Shown: piece by piece, positions 16,495 to 23,577 of the stretch
Position numbering within the stretch: the stretch's first letter is position 1
Layout of the letters: the number at the start of each line of letters is the position of its first letter
NCBI RefSeq assembly: GCF_001429765.1
Contig: NZ_LMJB01000006.1
Location: forward strand, 124,001-188,000
Direction: 5' to 3'
Source of the DNA: Flavobacterium sp. Root901
GTDB lineage: Bacteria > Bacteroidota > Bacteroidia > Flavobacteriales > Flavobacteriaceae
DNA length: 64,000 bases
The notes under the pieces: generated by a model
The model's input: only the letters and a program-made list of their open reading frames with translations
What the model was told of the DNA's origin: nothing
Database searches by the model: none
Translations under genes and position numbers: made by a program

Positions 16495-17264
16495 TTTTTC
16501 TGTTTAATTATTTTTTTTAGTTCCTGAAAACGGACAGCAACACTCAACGCATTCAGATAACAAATTATAATTCCTTTTTTGCCGTCTAGAAATCCAAGTC
16601 TCAGTAAATATTGATTGAGAAACTGGTAAACAGGACGAATATAAAAATGGAAAAAATTAGGATTTGTATTCTTTGAAATCTCTTCCTGCGCTTTTAACCG
16701 ACCGTAAAAAATCATTTTTTGCTTATAATCATCATAATTCGAATACGAATAATGAGTTAATTTGTTTTTTAGTTTTTCGGTTTTTCCGTTTACAATTAAT
16801 TTCTCGTGAACAATTTTATTACTGTTGTAAACAGCATTTTCTTTTTTAAAAAGACGGATTATTTTATCATTCTGCCAGCCGCTGAAACGGAGTTTTGTAT
16901 TCTCAAAAATAAAATCGCGCGCCACATAATAAGCAGATGCCGGATTTTCCTGATTGATAACTGTTTTTATTTCCTGCTCAAGTGCGGTGCTTAATCTTTC
17001 ATCGGCATCTATAAAAAGAATCCACGAATTTGATGCTAAATCAATTGTATAATTGCGTTGAAGCGCAAAATTGTCAAAGGCACGCTGAGCAATTTTTACG
17101 TTTTTGTATGTCGAAGCAATCTCAAAAGTTCTGTCTGTGCTAAAAGAATCTACAATGACTATTTCATCGGCGAAAGCCAAATTATCAAGAACCGCATGAA
17201 TATTCGATTCTTCATTATAAGTTATTAGCAAAGCAGATAAAAGTTGTTTTTGAGCCGAAATCAT
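16491..17264 (-). CDS. Family 2 glycosyltransferase, WaaE/KdtX-like (LPS core)
   Basis: The 257-residue protein has LSALLITYNEESNIHAVLDN, EIVIVDSFSTDRT and ILFIDADERLS, a short GT2 layout that matches WaaE/KdtX core glucosyltransferases. The AFDNFALQRNYTIDLA segment is characteristic of this subgroup. It starts 1 bp from the end of the heptosyltransferase-like gene and is probably its operon partner. Its stop shares the tetranucleotide TTAG with the convergent kinase gene. Confidence 0.88.
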   Translation of the reverse strand: MISAQKQLLSALLITYNEESNIHAVLDNLAFADEIVIVDSFSTDRTFEIASTYKNVKIAQRAFDNFALQRNYTIDLASNSWILFIDADERLSTALEQEIKTVINQENPASAYYVARDFIFENTKLRFSGWQNDKIIRLFKKENAVYNSNKIVHEKLIVNGKTEKLKNKLTHYSYSNYDDYKQKMIFYGRLKAQEEISKNTNPNFFHFYIRPVYQFLNQYLLRLGFLDGKKGIIICYLNALSVAVRFQELKKIIKQKN

Positions 17265-17265
17265 C

Positions 17266-18330
17266 TTAGCGGATATTTTTTTCTAGAAATGATTCAATTT
17301 TATCTTTAAAGAATTCTGGTTTAAACTCTTCGTATAAGGATAAAGCTTCTTTTTTTAGCATTTTTTCAGATTTCTGCTCAAATAAATCAGCACGATAATC
17401 TTTTAAATGAACAGAAAGATGATGAATTTCGTCTTCAAAAGTGGCCCATATTTTTTTCTCAATCCAGGGAGAAAAGATTATAAACGAGGGTTTTTCTAAA
17501 GCTTTAGCCATATTTATTGCGCCTCCGTCATTTCCAATAATGGCATCACACTGATTCATAAGGGCAATAAACGAGCGTAAATCTCCGCCTAATAAATCAA
17601 AATAAATTTTTTCCTGCGTTGAAGCTTTGCAGCCGTTATAAACGGTTTTTGCATCTTCAATTTGTTTTGGAAAGTAATTAAAAAGAATATTTACATCTGC
17701 ATTATCAGCTACATAATCCACAACTTTCGACATGAATTCCAAGGGATAGGTTTTTAATTTTTCACTTCCCAAAAGACTAATCATAATCGTTTTTTTGTCT
17801 TTTCGAACATTGTGTTTTTCCAATAAGGATAAAGCTTGCTGATTTTCTTTTTCAGAAACAAATAATTTAGGAATTGGATCTGTTTTGATTTTTAGATGTA
17901 AAGGCTCTAATAGCGAAAGTCTTCTTTCGATTGCTAAACCTAAATTAGTTTTAGGAAAAGGCTCAAAAGGAACATTATCTGTATAAAGAAAATTTCTGCC
18001 GGGTTTTTTATAAGAGATTTTTCTTTTAGCATTACTTAAAAATACCAAAATCCAGCTTTCTAATTTTGAATACGCATCTATTAAAAGATCATATTTTTCA
18101 CTTCGGATCTGAAGTCCAAGTTTCAATAATTCTTTTTTGCTGTTACGGTGCTTTTCTTCAAATAAAATAATATTGTCAATACTTGAATTCCCTTCTAAAA
18201 CCGGAGTTGTCGAAGCATACACTAAATAATCAATTTGAGCATCCGGATAAGCAGTATGCAGATTGTTACAAATAATACTGCTGACTAAAACGTCCCCAAT
18301 CATTTTTTGCTGAATAACAAGTATCTTCAT
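17266..18330 (-). CDS. Family 9 glycosyltransferase (heptosyltransferase-like)
   Basis: The 354-residue protein starts MKILVIQQKMIGDVLVSSII, the GDVL motif of ADP-heptose:LPS heptosyltransferases. It also has KTIMISLLGSEKLKTYPLE and the donor-binding AIIGNDGGAINMAKALEKP. Family 9 enzymes add heptose or related sugars to the LPS inner core. It is followed 1 bp later by the WaaE-like gene. Whether the donor is ADP-heptose cannot be read from the sequence. Confidence 0.88.
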   Translation of the reverse strand: MKILVIQQKMIGDVLVSSIICNNLHTAYPDAQIDYLVYASTTPVLEGNSSIDNIILFEEKHRNSKKELLKLGLQIRSEKYDLLIDAYSKLESWILVFLSNAKRKISYKKPGRNFLYTDNVPFEPFPKTNLGLAIERRLSLLEPLHLKIKTDPIPKLFVSEKENQQALSLLEKHNVRKDKKTIMISLLGSEKLKTYPLEFMSKVVDYVADNADVNILFNYFPKQIEDAKTVYNGCKASTQEKIYFDLLGGDLRSFIALMNQCDAIIGNDGGAINMAKALEKPSFIIFSPWIEKKIWATFEDEIHHLSVHLKDYRADLFEQKSEKMLKKEALSLYEEFKPEFFKDKIESFLEKNIR

Positions 18331-18372
18331 CTAAAAAAATTAATCTTTTAATTGATTACAAATTGAAGCAAA

Positions 18373-18416
18373 AAAAATCCAAATTCCAATTGATTAAGAT
18401 CAGAATTTGGATTTTT
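18373..18416 (-). terminator. Stem-loop terminator after dapD
   Basis: A 14-bp stem (AAAAATCCAAATTC at 18373-18386 with its complement at 18403-18416) closes a 16-nt loop. On the minus strand it ends in a U run. It separates dapD from the heptosyltransferase operon. Confidence 0.85.
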
Positions 18417-18436
18417 AATTTATTTATTTCTAAAAA

Positions 18437-19252
18437 TTATACAGCAACGTCGTATTCGCGAAGTGCATTATTTAATGAAGTTTTTAAATCTGTAGATGGT
18501 TTACGGGTACCAATGATTAAAGCGCATGGAACCTGAAATTCTCCAGCAGCAAACTTTTTAGTATAACTTCCGGGAATTACAACAGAACGAGCAGGAACAA
18601 AACCTTTCATTTCAACAGGCTTATCACCAGTAACATCGATGATTTTTGTAGAAGCAGTCAAACAAACGTTAGCGCCAAGAACAGCTTCTTTACCAACGTG
18701 AACACCTTCTACAACAATGCAGCGAGATCCAATAAAAGCACCGTCTTCAATAATTACCGGAGCAGCTTGTAACGGCTCTAAAACACCACCAATACCAACA
18801 CCACCACTTAAGTGTACGTTTTTACCAATTTGTGCACAGCTTCCCACTGTTGCCCAGGTGTCAACCATCGTTCCTTCGTCAACATAAGCACCAATATTTA
18901 CATAACTTGGCATTAAAATAACACCGCTTGAAATATAAGCTCCGTAACGTGCAACTGCATTTGGTACGACACGAATTCCTTTTTCAGCATAACCTTTTTT
19001 AAGTAACATTTTATCGTGATATTCAAAAATACCAGATTCCCATGTTTCCATTTTTTGAATTGGGAAATACATTACAACTGCTTTTTTAACCCATTCGTTT
19101 ACCTGCCAGGCGTCACCAACTGGTTCTGCAACACGTAATTTTCCTGCGTCTACTAATTCGATAACTTCTCTAATAGCATCAGTTGTAGTTTTTTCTTGTA
19201 ATAAAGCTCTGTTTTCCCAAGCTTGTTCAATTATAGTCTGTAAAGAATTCAT
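18437..19252 (-). CDS. dapD: 2,3,4,5-tetrahydropyridine-2,6-dicarboxylate N-succinyltransferase
   Basis: DapD succinylates tetrahydrodipicolinate in the succinylase branch of lysine and diaminopimelate synthesis. The 271-residue protein has the family's N-terminal helical domain (VKKAVVMYFPIQKMETWE). The hexapeptide helix has RYGAYISSGVILMPSYVNIGAYVDEGTMVDTWATVGSCAQIG and HLSGGVGIGGVLEPLQA. The length fits the family. It is monocistronic, with its own promoter (19268-19296) and terminator. Confidence 0.95.
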   Translation of the reverse strand: MNSLQTIIEQAWENRALLQEKTTTDAIREVIELVDAGKLRVAEPVGDAWQVNEWVKKAVVMYFPIQKMETWESGIFEYHDKMLLKKGYAEKGIRVVPNAVARYGAYISSGVILMPSYVNIGAYVDEGTMVDTWATVGSCAQIGKNVHLSGGVGIGGVLEPLQAAPVIIEDGAFIGSRCIVVEGVHVGKEAVLGANVCLTASTKIIDVTGDKPVEMKGFVPARSVVIPGSYTKKFAAGEFQVPCALIIGTRKPSTDLKTSLNNALREYDVAV

Positions 19253-19267
19253 AGTTTAAATTTTTGG

Positions 19268-19296
19268 CAAAGATAAGGTATTTGTAGAAATGCAAA
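19268..19296 (-). promoter_or_regulatory. dapD promoter, both elements visible
   Basis: On the minus strand, TTTG (19296-19293), a 17-bp spacer and TATCTTTG (19275-19268) closely match the Bacteroidetes consensus. The -7 element is 15 bp before the dapD ATG. Confidence 0.75.
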
Positions 19297-19433
19297 AAAG
19301 TAAACACAATGGAAAATGTTATAAATGTAACTTTTTGTTTATAATTTGATAAATAAAATTTTCTAATCAAACCTTATTCGAATAAACTGCCGCTAAAAGT
19401 TTTTTTTATATCAAAATATGACATTTGTCAGAT

Positions 19434-19461
19434 TTTGAACTTTTTCTTACTTCTACTTTTG
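19434..19461 (+). promoter_or_regulatory. Promoter of the PAS-domain gene
   Basis: TTTG (19434-19437), a 16-bp spacer and TACTTTTG (19454-19461) fit the Bacteroidetes consensus. A leader of about 58 nt precedes the ATG at 19525. Confidence 0.65.
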
Positions 19462-19524
19462 CAGAATTAATTTTGGGAAACCGGAATTAAAGTCCAATCC
19501 AAAAACATATTAAATCTACAGAAC

Positions 19525-20151
19525 ATGAATCAGGAAAACCAACTCCGAAACCCGGTTACAGTAATCGATAAAGAAGTTACGTGGGATAAAACGCAGGTAA
19601 TTATGAGTAAAACAAATGCTTTTGGTATTATTGAATATGCCAACGAAGTTTTTGTTGATGTCTGCGGTTATGAAGATTACGAATTAATGGGACAGCCGCA
19701 CAATATTATTCGTCACCCGGATATGCCTAAAGTTATTTTTAAAGTGCTTTGGGAAAATCTTAAAAACGGTAAAAACTTTCATGCCATCGTAAAAAACCTT
19801 GCAAAATCAGGAAGGTACTATTGGGTAATTACAGATTTTGATATTGCAAGAGATGAAAACGGTGTTATTGTTAATTATTTTGGCAGAAGACAAGCTGTTC
19901 CTCAGGAAGTTGTAGCCATGCATATTGAGCCTTTGTATAAAAAGTTACTTCAAATTGAAGCGGCAAGCGGTGTGGAGTTTAGCGAGAAATATCTGATCGG
20001 TTTTTTAGAAGAAAAAAAGAGAACATATGTCGAATATATTAAGGAGCTAATTTACGAACATGAAAAAAATCAGGCGAAGTTTGCCAATTATGAAGAGGAG
20101 CAGGGAGAAGAAGAGCACAAAGGCTTTTTCAGCAGATTATTTAATCGATAG
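19525..20151 (+). CDS. PAS domain protein, Aer-like sensor fragment
   Basis: The 208-residue protein is one PAS domain (about 25-130) of the Aer type: IEYANEVFVDVCGYEDYELMGQPHNIIRHPDMPKVIF, then GRYYWVITDFDI. The motif NIIRHPDMP is typical of FAD-binding Aer and related chemotaxis PAS domains. A helical C-terminal region follows, ending in a charged EEEQGEEEHKG tail, with no membrane segment, MCP domain or kinase domain. It is therefore a stand-alone redox- or ligand-sensing module whose partner is unknown. Confidence 0.85.
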   Translation: MNQENQLRNPVTVIDKEVTWDKTQVIMSKTNAFGIIEYANEVFVDVCGYEDYELMGQPHNIIRHPDMPKVIFKVLWENLKNGKNFHAIVKNLAKSGRYYWVITDFDIARDENGVIVNYFGRRQAVPQEVVAMHIEPLYKKLLQIEAASGVEFSEKYLIGFLEEKKRTYVEYIKELIYEHEKNQAKFANYEEEQGEEEHKGFFSRLFNR

Positions 20152-20284
20152 AATAATTTTTAGGTTTTAAATATTTAGGTTCGGGGTCCGTTTTGATTAA
20201 TTCAGAGCGGGCCTTTTGGTTTTCGGTTTAATTTAAAACATCAATTTAAAAAAGTTTATATTTGTATTGTAAAATGAAAGCATT

Positions 20285-20518
20285 ATGGAAGCGATTAGAT
20301 TAGAATTTCAGCCAGAGATTAAAGAAAAAATCTTGAATTTTTTAAGTTCATTTTCTTCAGATGAATTAAAAATCACTCCCGAAGATCCTGATTTTGATGA
20401 AAATAAAAAGAAAGTACATGCGGCTTACGCTAATTTAAAAAATGGTACAGCAAAACTATACACATTAGAAGAAGTTGATGAAATTTTAGAAAACACAATT
20501 TCTAAACATGAAGATTAA
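20285..20518 (+). CDS. Putative antitoxin of a type II toxin-antitoxin pair
   Basis: This 77-residue acidic protein overlaps the following RelE/ParE-like gene by 11 bp, the classic antitoxin-toxin layout. The C-terminal YTLEEVDEILENTISKHED is the helix type seen in small antitoxins that wrap a ParE/RelE toxin. I see no certain DNA-binding motif. The assignment rests on size, charge and coupling to the toxin frame. Confidence 0.7.
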   Translation: MEAIRLEFQPEIKEKILNFLSSFSSDELKITPEDPDFDENKKKVHAAYANLKNGTAKLYTLEEVDEILENTISKHED

Positions 20519-20790
20519 TTTTACTGAGGATTTTTTGTTTGCTTTAGAAGACCAGGTTGATTACATAGCTCAAGATAAACCAAAAGCGGCTAAAAAGTTT
20601 AAAAATGATTTAATAAAAAAAAATAAGGAAAGATATTCAAAATCCTTTTTTATTTAAAAAATCCCAATATTTTGATAATGAAAATATAAGAGATTATATT
20701 TTTAAAGGATATGTTTCTGTTTATGAAGTTAATAGCAAAGAAGAAACCGTTTTAGTCTTCGCATTTATTAAATACAGGAACTCTTTCTAA
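20508..20790 (+). pseudogene. RelE/ParE family toxin interrupted by a frameshift in a run of nine A
   Basis: From the ATG at 20508 the frame reads MKINFTEDFLFALEDQVDYI, then a Lys-rich helix, and stops at 20655-20657 (49 codons). Removing one A from the A9 run at 20615-20623 restores a full toxin of about 93 residues. The restored part continues IRKDIQNPFLFKKSQYF, NIRDYIFKGYVSVYEV and a C-terminal LVFAFIKYRNSF, ending at the TAA at 20788-20790. This is the typical ParE/RelE pattern, including the C-terminal strand with conserved Arg. The shift could be a real inactivating mutation, a reversible slippage switch, transcriptional slippage, or an assembly error. Confidence 0.8.
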
Positions 20791-20827
20791 ACGTTACAGA
20801 TTTTCTTTATCTTTTATAAAAAATAAA

Positions 20828-21244
20828 ATGCCAAGAATTCTCTCCATAGATTACGGACAAAAACGTACAGGAATAGCAGTTACTGACGAAATGCAGATAA
20901 TAGCATCAGGTTTAACTACAATTCCAACCCATACTTTAATTGATTTTCTCAAAGATTATTTTGCTAAAGAAAAGGTAGAAGCAGTTTTAATTGGCGAGCC
21001 GAAACAAATGAACGGCCAGCCATCTGAAAGTGCATCAGTAATTAATGGTTTTGTAACCCATTTTTCGAATATTTTTCCGGATATGAAAGTAATTCGTGTT
21101 GATGAGCGTTTTACTTCAAAAATGGCCTTTCAAACGATGATTGACAGCGGACTAAATAAGAAACAGCGCCAAAACAAAGGTCTCATTGATGAAATTTCGG
21201 CAACAATTATGCTTCAGGATTATCTTTCTTCCAAACGTTTTTAA
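20828..21244 (+). CDS. ruvX: Putative Holliday junction resolvase RuvX (YqgF family)
   Basis: The 138-residue protein has the RNase H-like fold of YqgF/RuvX: RILSIDYGQKRTGIAVTDE with the first catalytic Asp, EAVLIGEPKQMNGQPSE, then VDERFTSKMA and a C-terminal LIDEISATIMLQDYL with the last acidic residue. The family acts in pre-16S rRNA 5' processing and/or junction resolution. The length is standard. It begins 37 bp after the toxin remnant and is followed by mqo. Confidence 0.92.
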   Translation: MPRILSIDYGQKRTGIAVTDEMQIIASGLTTIPTHTLIDFLKDYFAKEKVEAVLIGEPKQMNGQPSESASVINGFVTHFSNIFPDMKVIRVDERFTSKMAFQTMIDSGLNKKQRQNKGLIDEISATIMLQDYLSSKRF

Positions 21245-21368
21245 GTTTATTTCTGATTAATTTTACTTTTTTAGAAAAAATTATAATTTCCTAACTTTTA
21301 TCATGTAAAAATTAGTTTTTTTTTGCGATTGAAAAAAGTACCTTTGCATTTTAAAACAAATTACTGTT

Positions 21369-22862
21369 ATGCCTGACAATACAATACGTTCCAATAGTGA
21401 AGTAGTGCTTATTGGAGCTGGAATTATGAGTGCAACTCTTGGATTAATTTTGAAAGAGCTGCAGCCTGATATAAAAATTGAAATTTACGAAAGATTAGAT
21501 GTGGCAGCAGCCGAAAGCTCAGATGCCTGGAATAATGCAGGAACAGGACACTCTGCATTTTGTGAACTAAATTATACTCCGGAAAAGGCAGATGGAAGTA
21601 TTGATCCTAAAAAAGCAATAAGCATAGCTGAATCATTTGAAATTTCACGTCAGTTTTGGTCTTATCTCGTACAGCAGAATAAAGTTCCGTCGCCGGAAAA
21701 TTTTATTAAAAGCGTACCTCACATGAGTTTTGTATGGGGAGACAAAAATGTAGAATATTTAAGAAAAAGATTCGAAGCACTTCAAAGTAATCCTATTTTT
21801 TCTGAAATGACATTCAGCACTGATTTTAATCAGTTAAAAAAATGGATGCCTCTTGTAATGGAAGGCAGGGAAGAAGGCGAAAAATTAGCTGCAACCCACA
21901 TGGAAATAGGTACCGATGTTAATTTTGGAGCCTTAACCAGAAGTATGTTTAACTATCTTGAAAAGTTAGACGGCGTTAATTTATATTTTAACCACGAGGT
22001 CAAAAAACTAAGACAGCGCGAAGATAAATCATGGAGAATTAAAATTACAGATTTATCTACAGGTCAAACAAGAAAAGCGTATACCAAATTTGTATTTATT
22101 GGTGCCGGAGGAGGTTCATTGCCTTTATTAGAAAAAGCAGATGTTCCTGAAGGTCACGGTTATGGAGGTTTTCCTGTTAGCGGACAATGGCTAAAATGTA
22201 CAAATCCGGAAGTTATTGCCAAACATCAGGCAAAAGTTTACGGAAAAGCAAGTGTTGGAGCACCTCCAATGTCTGTTCCTCATATTGATACGCGTGTAAT
22301 TGATGGTGAAAAAGCACTTCTTTTTGGACCATTTGCAGGATTCTCTACACGTTTCTTAAAAAATGGATCTTATTTGGATTTACCATTATCCATAAAAGCA
22401 AACAATTTAATTCCGATGCTTTCTGCGGGATTTCACAATATACCGCTGACTAAATATTTAATCGAGCAGGTTCGTCAGTCTCCAAAAGACAGAATGAAAG
22501 CACTACGTGAATATCTTCCAACGGCACGTTCTAAAGACTGGAAACTGGAAAAAGCAGGACAGCGTGTTCAGGTTATTAAAAAAGGTGAAAACGGAGGCGG
22601 AGTTCTTGAATTTGGAACAGAAGTAATCAATACACACGACGGAACTTTAGCAGTTTTATTAGGAGCTTCTCCAGGTGCATCAACTGCTGTGGCTATCATG
22701 ATTGACTTAATAAGCAGATGTTTTACGAACCAAATTAAAACACCGGAATGGGAAGCTAAAATGAAAGAAATGATTCCGTCTTATGGTCAAACGCTAAATG
22801 ATAAACCAGAGCTTTTAGCAGAATTGAGAAAACATACAGCTGAAGTTTTAAAAATTAAATAA
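21369..22862 (+). CDS. mqo: Malate:quinone oxidoreductase
   Basis: This FAD enzyme oxidises malate to oxaloacetate and passes electrons to the quinone pool in the TCA cycle. The 497-residue length fits the family. Visible motifs are the Rossmann VVLIGAGIMSATLG (12-25), AAAESSDAWNNAGTGHSAFC, FVFIGAGGGSLPLL, GYGGFPVSGQWL and a C-terminal LLGASPGASTAV. A -7 element TACCTTTG at 21339-21346 lies 22 bp before the ATG. It is monocistronic, with a terminator directly after. Confidence 0.95.
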   Translation: MPDNTIRSNSEVVLIGAGIMSATLGLILKELQPDIKIEIYERLDVAAAESSDAWNNAGTGHSAFCELNYTPEKADGSIDPKKAISIAESFEISRQFWSYLVQQNKVPSPENFIKSVPHMSFVWGDKNVEYLRKRFEALQSNPIFSEMTFSTDFNQLKKWMPLVMEGREEGEKLAATHMEIGTDVNFGALTRSMFNYLEKLDGVNLYFNHEVKKLRQREDKSWRIKITDLSTGQTRKAYTKFVFIGAGGGSLPLLEKADVPEGHGYGGFPVSGQWLKCTNPEVIAKHQAKVYGKASVGAPPMSVPHIDTRVIDGEKALLFGPFAGFSTRFLKNGSYLDLPLSIKANNLIPMLSAGFHNIPLTKYLIEQVRQSPKDRMKALREYLPTARSKDWKLEKAGQRVQVIKKGENGGGVLEFGTEVINTHDGTLAVLLGASPGASTAVAIMIDLISRCFTNQIKTPEWEAKMKEMIPSYGQTLNDKPELLAELRKHTAEVLKIK

Positions 22863-22893
22863 TTAAAATTTCGAATGTAAAATAATAAACCCC

Positions 22894-22927
22894 AAAGGAC
22901 TTAGTTTGTAAATAACTAGGTCCTTTT
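22894..22927 (+). terminator. Stem-loop terminator after mqo
   Basis: AAAGGACTTAG (22894-22904) pairs with CTAGGTCCTTT (22916-22926) with one G-U pair, followed by a T run. Confidence 0.85.
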
Positions 22928-22945
22928 TTAATTATAATAAACAAT

Positions 22946-23518
22946 ATGGCACTTTCTAAAACAAACAAACCGGCATTGATTTTAATTGATATTCAAAAAG
23001 GATTTGATGATATTGATTATTGGGGCGGACAAAGAAATAACCTAAATGCAGAAGACAATGCAGGTGAAATTTTAAAATTATGGCGAGACAATGATCTTCC
23101 TGTTTTTCATATCCAGCATTGTTCATCAAATCCGGATTCATTGCTTAACGAAAATAATTCAGGTAATGAATTTAAGGATGTTGTAAAGCCAATTAATAAT
23201 GAAATTGTTATTAAGAAAAATGTAAACAGCGCTTTTATCGGTACAAATTTAAAAGAGCAATTAGACAATGCAGAAATAAAAACCCTTGTAATTGTAGGTT
23301 TAACAACAGATCACTGCGTTTCGACAACAACGCGAATGGCCGGAAATTTTGGTTATGAAACCTTTATTGTTTCAGATGCAACGGCAACATTCAACAAAAA
23401 AGGCGTTGACGGACAAAATTTTTCGGCAGAACTAATTCATGAAACAGCATTAGCAAGTTTAAATGAAGAATTTGCAGCCGTAGTAACAACCGATTTTATA
23501 AAACAAAATCTGCTTTAA
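22946..23518 (+). CDS. Isochorismatase-like cysteine hydrolase
   Basis: The 190-residue protein has the catalytic triad of the family: Asp15 in LILIDIQKGF, Lys91 in KKNVNSAF and Cys124 in GLTTDHCVSTTTRM. The segment WGGQRNN replaces the usual substrate loop. Relatives hydrolyse isochorismate, nicotinamide, N-carbamoylsarcosine or similar amides, and the substrate cannot be read here. It is convergent with the FUSC gene, and the two share a terminator. Confidence 0.88.
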   Translation: MALSKTNKPALILIDIQKGFDDIDYWGGQRNNLNAEDNAGEILKLWRDNDLPVFHIQHCSSNPDSLLNENNSGNEFKDVVKPINNEIVIKKNVNSAFIGTNLKEQLDNAEIKTLVIVGLTTDHCVSTTTRMAGNFGYETFIVSDATATFNKKGVDGQNFSAELIHETALASLNEEFAAVVTTDFIKQNLL

Positions 23519-23526
23519 AGCAATAA

Positions 23527-23577
23527 ACGAAAGAATTAAAACCTTTAATCATTTTTTATTGCTTTTAATTCTTTCGT
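23527..23577. terminator. Terminator overlapping the 3' coding end of the FUSC gene
   Basis: A perfect 15-bp stem (ACGAAAGAATTAAAA at 23527-23541 with its complement at 23563-23577) is followed by a T-rich stretch. The right arm lies inside the last codons of the convergent FUSC gene, whose stop is at 23545-23547. Confidence 0.75.
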
